Source of the DNA: Leptospira sp. WS58.C1
GTDB taxonomy: Bacteria; Spirochaetota; Leptospiria; Leptospirales; Leptospiraceae
NCBI RefSeq assembly: GCF_040833995.1
Contig: NZ_CP162137.1
Coordinates: 2,280,501 to 2,344,500, forward strand
Reading direction: 5' to 3'
DNA length: 64,000 nucleotides
Shown here: in pieces, positions 58,951 through 64,000 of the stretch
Numbering within the stretch: position 1 is the first letter of the stretch
How the letters are laid out: every line of letters begins with the position of its first letter
Position numbers and translations under genes: made by a program
Notes under the pieces: generated by a model
What the model was told of the DNA's origin: nothing
What the model saw: only the letters and a program-made list of their open reading frames with translations
Databases searched by the model: none

Positions 58951-60798
58951 TTAAACCTTTATCAACCTAAGCTTCAATTCTTGGAGCTGTTTCTCTTCCA
59001 CTTCAGACGGACATTCGCTCATTAAACAAACGCCCTTCTGGGTTTTAGGGAATGCAATCACGTCTCGGATGGACTTTCCGCCGGTCAAGAGCATCAAGAT
59101 CCGGTCTATTCCGAAAGCAATCCCTCCATGAGGAGGAGCCCCATATTCCAGGGCCTCTAATAAGAAGCCGAATTTTTCTTTCGCTTCCTCCGGCCCAATC
59201 CCTAAAGTGGAGAAGACTCGATTCTGCACATCTTTGGAATGGATACGAATGGAACCTCCACCGATCTCCACACCATTTAGCACCAGATCGTATGCCTTTG
59301 CGAGCGCATTTCCCGCTTCTTTTTGGAGTCTTTCCTCGGAAGAAAAAATTTCCAAACTAGAATCTCCCGGAGAAGTGAACGGGTGATGTAAGGAATCCCA
59401 GCGTTTGCTGTCCTTGTTCCACTCGAACATCGGAAAGTCCACGATCCAGGAAATATGAAAGCTTCCTTCTGCAGGTTTGTCAAATCTTTCCGAAAGTTTC
59501 AGACGTAATGCGCCTAAAGAATGGTTTACGATCTCTCTTTCGTCCGCTCCGAAAAAGACCATATCCCCCTCTTTCGAACCGACTGCGCTTGCGATCTTGG
59601 AAAGAGCTTCCGGAGTAAATCGTTTTGTAATCGTGGATTCTAGTCCTTCTGCCCCGTGTTTCATGTAGGCAAGGCCTTTCGCTTTATAATCTCTATTCAA
59701 CCAAGCAGTCAGGTCTTCGATCTCTTTTCTGGAGATCACCGAACCTCCCGGAACACAAACCGCCTTTACGACTCCACCGTTCGCAACCGCTCCTGCAAAC
59801 ACCTGGAAATCGGAATCTTTTACGATCTCGGAAACATCTACCAGTTTCATTCCGAAACGGAGGTCCGGTTTGTCGGAACCGTATTCTTCCATAGCTTGTC
59901 TATAAGGCATTCTGGAAAATGGACCCTTGAGATCTAGACTGAACACATCCTTCATCACTTGGGAAAAAAGACCTTCTATTTCGGAAAGGATCTCTTCTTG
60001 GGAAACAAAGGAGAATTCCATATCCAACTGAGTGAATTCAGGCTGCCTGTCCGCTCTCAAGTCCTCGTCACGGAAACATTTTACGATCTGGAAATATCTC
60101 TCCATTCCTCCCACCATCAGGATCTGTTTGAAGATCTGAGGAGATTGAGGAAGAGCATAGAATGAATTCGGGTTTAAGCGAGAAGGTACCAAAAAGTCGC
60201 GTGCACCCTCCGGAGTCGACTTGTTCAGGATCGGAGTCTCGATCTCCACAAATTTACGTGAGTTTAGATAATTACGAATTGCAAATACGAACTCATGGCG
60301 TTTTAACATTCTGTTTTTAAGTTCGTCTCTTCTGAAATCCAGGTATCTGTATTTGAGTCGGTTCTCTTCCGAGATCTCTTCGAACTCATCCAAGGAAAAT
60401 GGAGGAGTTTTTGCCTGGTTCAGAATAATCAGATGTTCCGCTACGAGCTCGATCGTCCCGGTTTTCATCTTGGGGTTGATACTTTCCGCATCACGTTTTT
60501 TCAATTTTCCTTGGACAGCAATCACATATTCGGAGCGGATCCTTTCCGCTGCCGCAAAGTTTTCTCCCAAGATTTCTTTACGTAGCACTACTTGGAGTAT
60601 TCCGGTCCTGTCTCGGAGATCCACGAAGATGACCCCGCCTTGGTCCCGGAATCGGAAAGACCAGCCGAATAGAGTTAGAGTTTTTCCTTCTTGTGCTTCG
60701 GACGTTTCTCCCGCCCAGGCTCTTGCTTTATAACCTTCTAAAATCCAATCTTCCAAAGAATCCAGTTCCTTAATTTGTATTATAAAAGCTCGTTCCAA
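58951..60798 (-). CDS. aspS: Aspartyl-tRNA synthetase
   Basis: 615-aa class IIb enzyme with the bacterial GAD insert. N-terminal OB fold ([22 protein letters not shown]), motif 2 region [18 protein letters not shown] near 225, and motif 3 [28 protein letters not shown] near 560. Aminoacylates tRNA-Asp (or also tRNA-Asn in bacteria lacking AsnRS). The start is TTG 60798 with GGAAAGAAG upstream, because the first in-frame ATG would be too far inside. Confidence 0.96.
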   Translation of the reverse strand: MERAFIIQIKELDSLEDWILEGYKARAWAGETSEAQEGKTLTLFGWSFRFRDQGGVIFVDLRDRTGILQVVLRKEILGENFAAAERIRSEYVIAVQGKLKKRDAESINPKMKTGTIELVAEHLIILNQAKTPPFSLDEFEEISEENRLKYRYLDFRRDELKNRMLKRHEFVFAIRNYLNSRKFVEIETPILNKSTPEGARDFLVPSRLNPNSFYALPQSPQIFKQILMVGGMERYFQIVKCFRDEDLRADRQPEFTQLDMEFSFVSQEEILSEIEGLFSQVMKDVFSLDLKGPFSRMPYRQAMEEYGSDKPDLRFGMKLVDVSEIVKDSDFQVFAGAVANGGVVKAVCVPGGSVISRKEIEDLTAWLNRDYKAKGLAYMKHGAEGLESTITKRFTPEALSKIASAVGSKEGDMVFFGADEREIVNHSLGALRLKLSERFDKPAEGSFHISWIVDFPMFEWNKDSKRWDSLHHPFTSPGDSSLEIFSSEERLQKEAGNALAKAYDLVLNGVEIGGGSIRIHSKDVQNRVFSTLGIGPEEAKEKFGFLLEALEYGAPPHGGIAFGIDRILMLLTGGKSIRDVIAFPKTQKGVCLMSECPSEVEEKQLQELKLRLIKV

Positions 60799-60860
60799 AA
60801 CTTCTTTCCGGAACGGACAAAATCCGAGCCATCATTTCGATTAATAAAGACGGCCCAGTA

Positions 60861-60879
60861 GAAATCCGGCCTTGCCGGA
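60861..60879 (-). terminator. Hairpin after dnaB
   Basis: On the minus strand TCCGGC, AAG, GCCGGA followed by TTTCT, directly after the dnaB stop codon. A six-pair stem and a short T-run make a weak terminator or RNA-stability hairpin that may separate dnaB from aspS. Confidence 0.5.
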
Positions 60880-62202
60880 CTACACGTTATCAAATCTGGA
60901 AAGTTCAGGTCGGAAGGCAAGTGGAAAAGAACCGGTTGGACCGGACCTGTTTTTAGCGATGATGATCTCCGCCATCCCTTTCATTCTAGGATCTTCCTCT
61001 TCGTCCTTTCCTTTCTCTCCCCGGTAGATGAATGTAACAATATCCGCATCCTGCTCGATCGCGCCGGACTCCCTTAAGTCGGCAAGCTGAGGTCTTTGGT
61101 CCTTGGATCTCTGTTCGATAGATCGGTTCATCTGAGAAAGTGCGATCACGGGACATCTTGCTTCTTTTGCCATCTGCTTGAGTGCCCTGGAAATCGAAGA
61201 CACCTCTTGTTGCCTTCCCCCGTCCCTGTTTTTGGGATCGTTCATGAGCTGCAGGTAGTCCACGATGATAAGGCCAAGAGTTTCATTGGTGAGAAGTTTA
61301 CGTACCCGTCCCTTAAAATCGTCCACACTCAAGGCTCCGGAGTCATCGATATATAGGGGAGAAGAAGTTACCTTGATAATTGCATCGATTAGTTTGGGGG
61401 CATCCGACTTGGTCACTTCGGAACGTTTTAATTTATTGGATTCCACCTGAGCATAGGAGCACACAAGTTTGAGTAGAAGTTCCATTCGACTCATCTCTAA
61501 GGAGAAGATGACCACAGGTCGGTTATGGATCAAAGCCACATTGGATGCGATATTCAAGGCCAAGGTAGTCTTACCGTTACCCGGCCTCGCGGCTAGGACC
61601 ATCATCTCGTATTCCTTTAATCCGGAAGTCATTTCATCGAACTGGGTAAAATTCGTCCGGAGGCCTTTGATCTGACCTCTACTCTCCATGATATCTTTGA
61701 TATATTCGGAAAGTGCGGCCTTATCCTGAGAAACAGGAAGAAGTCCTTTTACATCCGCAGATCTGGAAACCTCGGTAAGGCTCTGTTCGATTTGGTTGAA
61801 AACGGATTCGTTTTCACCCGGTTCTTTCTGGATCAGCTCCAGGGCGTTCATTAATAATTTAGAATATTTTCTTCTTTCGGAAAGACGTTTGATCCTTTCC
61901 GCATAATAACCCAAAGGATGGGAAACTACGGAATCCTTATAGAGGGAGTAAATATATTCGTATTCTCTTTCCGGATCTTTGAGTAGAGAGTTTTCTTTTA
62001 AGAAGTTTAGAACCGAAACCGGATCTACCGCGGTCCTTTTGTCCACAAGGTCCAGAATTGCCTTGTAAATCCTTCTGTTTGTATCTTGGTAAAAATCCTC
62101 GGGAACGAGGGGAATATCGATTAGATTATCCGCTCCTTTAAGAAGCAGAAACCCGAGAAAAGATTTCTCGGATTCCAATTCAAACAAGGAGTCGGATTGC
62201 AT
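60880..62202 (-). CDS. dnaB: Replicative DNA helicase DnaB
   Basis: 440-aa hexameric helicase. The N-terminal primase-interacting helical domain ([17 protein letters not shown]), linker, and RecA-like domain with Walker [11 protein letters not shown] near 205, Walker [11 protein letters not shown] near 310 and the arginine-finger segment ([14 protein letters not shown]). ATG at 62202. It follows rplI by 12 bp in the ribosomal-protein cluster. Confidence 0.97.
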   Translation of the reverse strand: MQSDSLFELESEKSFLGFLLLKGADNLIDIPLVPEDFYQDTNRRIYKAILDLVDKRTAVDPVSVLNFLKENSLLKDPEREYEYIYSLYKDSVVSHPLGYYAERIKRLSERRKYSKLLMNALELIQKEPGENESVFNQIEQSLTEVSRSADVKGLLPVSQDKAALSEYIKDIMESRGQIKGLRTNFTQFDEMTSGLKEYEMMVLAARPGNGKTTLALNIASNVALIHNRPVVIFSLEMSRMELLLKLVCSYAQVESNKLKRSEVTKSDAPKLIDAIIKVTSSPLYIDDSGALSVDDFKGRVRKLLTNETLGLIIVDYLQLMNDPKNRDGGRQQEVSSISRALKQMAKEARCPVIALSQMNRSIEQRSKDQRPQLADLRESGAIEQDADIVTFIYRGEKGKDEEEDPRMKGMAEIIIAKNRSGPTGSFPLAFRPELSRFDNV

Positions 62203-62214
62203 TCTTGTTCCGGG

Positions 62215-62679
62215 TTACGCTTCGGTAGAAACGACTTCCTCTTTCTTCACATGTACAGTGATAGTCGGGAGGATACCTTCTGCAAGACGCACTTTTAATT
62301 TATAGGAACCTAGGTTACGGATAGGCTCTGGGAATTCGATCTTACGCTTGTCTACTTCGAATCCCGCGGTTTTTAACAAAGCTGCCACATCAGCAGGAGT
62401 TACCGCTCCAAAAAGTTTATCCCCGCCTCCGGTTTTAACGGAAATTTCAAATTCTTTTCCGTTCAATCCGCTCGATACGGATTCCATATCTTTTTTGCGT
62501 TTTTCCTTTTTGAGATCCGCAAGTTTCTTCTGGTGAAGAGCCATTTTGGTCTTTCCTTCGGAAGCTCTTACAGCGAGTCTTTGAGGGAAAAGAAAATTAC
62601 GAGCGAAACCGTCGGCAACTTCCTTTACATCTCCCGCATCTCCTAAGTTAGAAACATCTTTTTGTAATATTACTCTCAT
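62215..62679 (-). CDS. rplI: Ribosomal protein L9
   Basis: 154-aa bL9 of the large subunit: MRVILQKDVSNLGDAGDVKEV N-terminal domain (the first part is quoted only in part), FARNFLFPQRLA, a long helix with KMALHQKKLADLKKEKRKKD, and a C-terminal domain (KLFGAVTPADVAALL). Normal for L9. In the rpsF-ssb-rpsR-rplI-dnaB order common in bacteria. Confidence 0.98.
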   Translation of the reverse strand: MRVILQKDVSNLGDAGDVKEVADGFARNFLFPQRLAVRASEGKTKMALHQKKLADLKKEKRKKDMESVSSGLNGKEFEISVKTGGGDKLFGAVTPADVAALLKTAGFEVDKRKIEFPEPIRNLGSYKLKVRLAEGILPTITVHVKKEEVVSTEA

Positions 62680-62689
62680 TTGTTTCTCC

Positions 62690-63004
62690 TTAGTTTACTT
62701 TGAACGGTAGAAGACCGATGCTGCGCGCCTTGCGGATTTCTCTTGCAAGGATCCTTTGATACTTTGCAGAAGTCCCGGTGATCCTTCTTGGAATGATCTT
62801 ACCGCGGTTGGTAATGAATCTTTCCAAAAGTTCGGTGTTCTTATAATTGATCTGCTTAGCAAGTTCAGGGTCTGCTGTGAAACGGCAAACTTTCTTCTTG
62901 TACTTGTTTTGTTTTTTTGGAGGGCGTCCTCCTTCTTGGTCTAGAGGTATGCCCTCAGCAGTCATTTCCTGCTTTAATTCTTCTTGTATTTCGTTATCTG
63001 ACAT
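62690..63004 (-). CDS. rpsR: Ribosomal protein S18
   Basis: 104-aa bS18 with an acidic N-terminal extension of about 35 residues ([14 protein letters not shown] and on) before the family core [35 protein letters not shown] and [18 protein letters not shown]. The extension makes it longer than the E. coli protein (75 aa). Confidence 0.97.
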   Translation of the reverse strand: MSDNEIQEELKQEMTAEGIPLDQEGGRPPKKQNKYKKKVCRFTADPELAKQINYKNTELLERFITNRGKIIPRRITGTSAKYQRILAREIRKARSIGLLPFKVN

Positions 63005-63018
63005 GATTGTTGTCCTCG

Positions 63019-63459
63019 TTAAAAAGGTATATCGTCGTCCATTCCCGGGCTTCCCATATCATCTTGTGCAGATGAATAAGAAGAAGCTCCGCTACTTGCG
63101 GATGAGCCGTACTCCCCGCCTCCATTCTCCCTAGCACCGCCTATCATCTGAAAATTTTCCACGACGATACGAATGCGGGAAGCCTTCTTGCCTTCCATGG
63201 TTTCCCAGGTATCCTGCTTCAGGCGTCCCTCGATCACGAGTTGTTTTCCTTTCTTGCAGTATTGCTGGATGATATCCGCGCCTTTTCCCCAAGCCTCGCA
63301 GTCGAAAAAATGAGTTTCCTCTTTTTTCTCTCCGCCGGTTACATACGTGCGACCGTTCGCTAAAGAAAAATTCACAAGGGAAGTCCCGTTTACGGTTTTA
63401 AATTCCGGATCACGGGTCAGGCGCCCAACAAGGGTCACCCGATTGATATCGTTAGCCAT
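63019..63459 (-). CDS. ssb: Single-stranded DNA-binding protein
   Basis: 146-aa SSB: OB fold [20 protein letters not shown] and on, [36 protein letters not shown], then a Gly/Ser-rich linker and the acidic protein-interaction tip DDDIPF. Acts in replication and repair. The ATG overlaps the end of rpsF by 8 bp. Confidence 0.97.
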   Translation of the reverse strand: MANDINRVTLVGRLTRDPEFKTVNGTSLVNFSLANGRTYVTGGEKKEETHFFDCEAWGKGADIIQQYCKKGKQLVIEGRLKQDTWETMEGKKASRIRIVVENFQMIGGARENGGGEYGSSASSGASSYSSAQDDMGSPGMDDDIPF

Positions 63460-63727
63460 TGAGGCGGACGATCATAGAGCGAAGTAAATTTTGGTTCAGA
63501 CCAAAGTCCCGCTCTACCTTTTCTAAGGCGGATTGTTCTGCATTCACTTTGAAGTGAGTGAATATTCCGTAGTCTTGGTGTTGGATCGGATGCCAAAGTT
63601 TTTTTTGACCCCAATCTTCTTCTGCGGTCACGTTGATGGAATGCTTCTTGAAGATCTCAAGGACTTCAGTTTTAGCAATATCCTTCGCGGTAGAACGCGT
63701 GATTGTAGTAATCTCGTAGTTTCTCAA
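63452..63727 (-). CDS. rpsF: Ribosomal protein S6
   Basis: 91-aa bS6. RNYEITTITR at the start, WGQKKLWHPIQHQDYGIFTHFKV in the middle and FGLNQNLLRSMIVRL at the end. First gene of the long minus-strand cluster; promoter candidates lie upstream between 63793 and 63821. Start is ATG 63727. Confidence 0.97.
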   Translation of the reverse strand: MRNYEITTITRSTAKDIAKTEVLEIFKKHSINVTAEEDWGQKKLWHPIQHQDYGIFTHFKVNAEQSALEKVERDFGLNQNLLRSMIVRLNG

Positions 63728-63792
63728 AAGTTTCTCCTATGGGAAATGCCCGTCTGCGTTGTTGCGGCGAGCAGAAGAACCGGATTTTGTCC

Positions 63793-63821
63793 TATTTTCG
63801 GCTTTAGGGGCAAGGGGTCAA
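63793..63821 (-). promoter_or_regulatory. Possible rpsF promoter, TTGACC-N17-AAAATA
   Basis: A minus-strand TTGACC (63821-63816) with AAAATA 17 bp downstream (63798-63793), about 65 bp before the rpsF start. The -10 match is weak. It is the best sigma70-like site in the gap. Confidence 0.35.
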
Positions 63822-63875
63822 GTGGAATAGAATTGGGCGTCTTAGCTCCCAAAAATGTGCTAAGGCGTAATTGGA

Positions 63876-64000
63876 ATGAATATTCCAAAGTCTTTCTCTA
63901 TTTCTAATTTTCATCTTCTGAATGCATTCTTTGATTCTCCAAAACACGAAGGAATCTATTTTCTACCATATGACTCTATATTTCATGAATTTTGCTTGCG
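63876..64000 (+). CDS. Start of an unidentified gene running off the window
   Basis: An ATG at 63876 opens a frame with no stop to base 64000 (41 full codons). The encoded peptide starts MNIPKSFSISNFHLL and continues with GIYFLPYDSIFHEF, a plausible protein N-terminus without signal peptide. The gene would be divergent to rpsF. Too short to identify. Confidence 0.45.
   Translation, partial: MNIPKSFSISNFHLLNAFFDSPKHEGIYFLPYDSIFHEFCL

Noticed and set aside
63842..63864. CIRCE-like inverted repeat upstream of rpsF
   Set aside because: CTTAGC and GCTAAG are present, but the spacing is too short and the CACTC/GAGTG core is missing.
63533..63907. 124-residue frame on the plus strand across rpsF
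   Set aside because: It is the shadow of rpsF for its first two-thirds and has no start signal.

Overview
The window comes from a Leptospira chromosome. The decisive marker is a full-length LipL32 homolog at 8996-9802, a lipoprotein confined to the pathogenic and intermediate leptospires. By eye it is clearly diverged from the L. interrogans protein, which suggests a P2 (intermediate) species rather than a classical pathogen. Moderate AT bias, frequent TTG and GTG starts, spirochaete-type lipoboxes and a split transketolase also fit. No tRNA, rRNA, CRISPR array, insertion sequence or prophage gene was found.

Layout. 1-8200: small metabolic genes (partial SDR, GST, M3 oligopeptidase, double MaoC hydratase, ClpS) and a metK/transketolase-C operon with a good promoter. 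8300-14200: a ParB-like protein with a Trp-rich tail, lipL32, an acyl-CoA dehydrogenase behind a palindromic operator, and a class III cyclase. 14210-16483: an ammonium transporter fused to a methyl-accepting chemotaxis output domain, the most striking protein here. 16700-20820: Mpo1-like protein, class II photolyase and groESL under two CIRCE operators. 20874-25823: an exported 1,649-residue protein made of Phe/Tyr-Pro repeats. 25800-35500: murJ, a STAS/zinc-ribbon protein with a membrane partner, lipB, panD, a truncated hicB, a GHKL-HDOD protein and an ABC ATPase. 35600-42200: topA, an MpaB-like oxygenase, cysK, an archaeal-type GAPDH-like protein, a gamma-carbonic-anhydrase-like protein and a signal peptidase I homolog lacking its catalytic dyad. 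42400-48700: gap-pgk-tpiA-secG, then a histidine kinase and a response regulator with a GHKL output. 48900-49960: a seven-bladed propeller lipoprotein. 49970-63727: one long minus-strand housekeeping cluster (rpsF, ssb, rpsR, rplI, dnaB, aspS, phoH, pgpH, ybeY, recO, argS, cinA).

Themes. Signalling by GHKL ATPases and STAS-type partner switching recurs (27686, 33200, 46601, 47727), next to a cyclase and an ammonium transceptor. A family of intergenic repeats built from a 9-nt unit (CACRGAGNN, usually three times) facing its inverted copy occurs nine times, almost always against a stop codon and never inside a gene. Other RNA structure candidates lie upstream of the Amt-MCP gene and between tpiA and secG.

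All identifications are from reading motifs and gene order; no database search was run.
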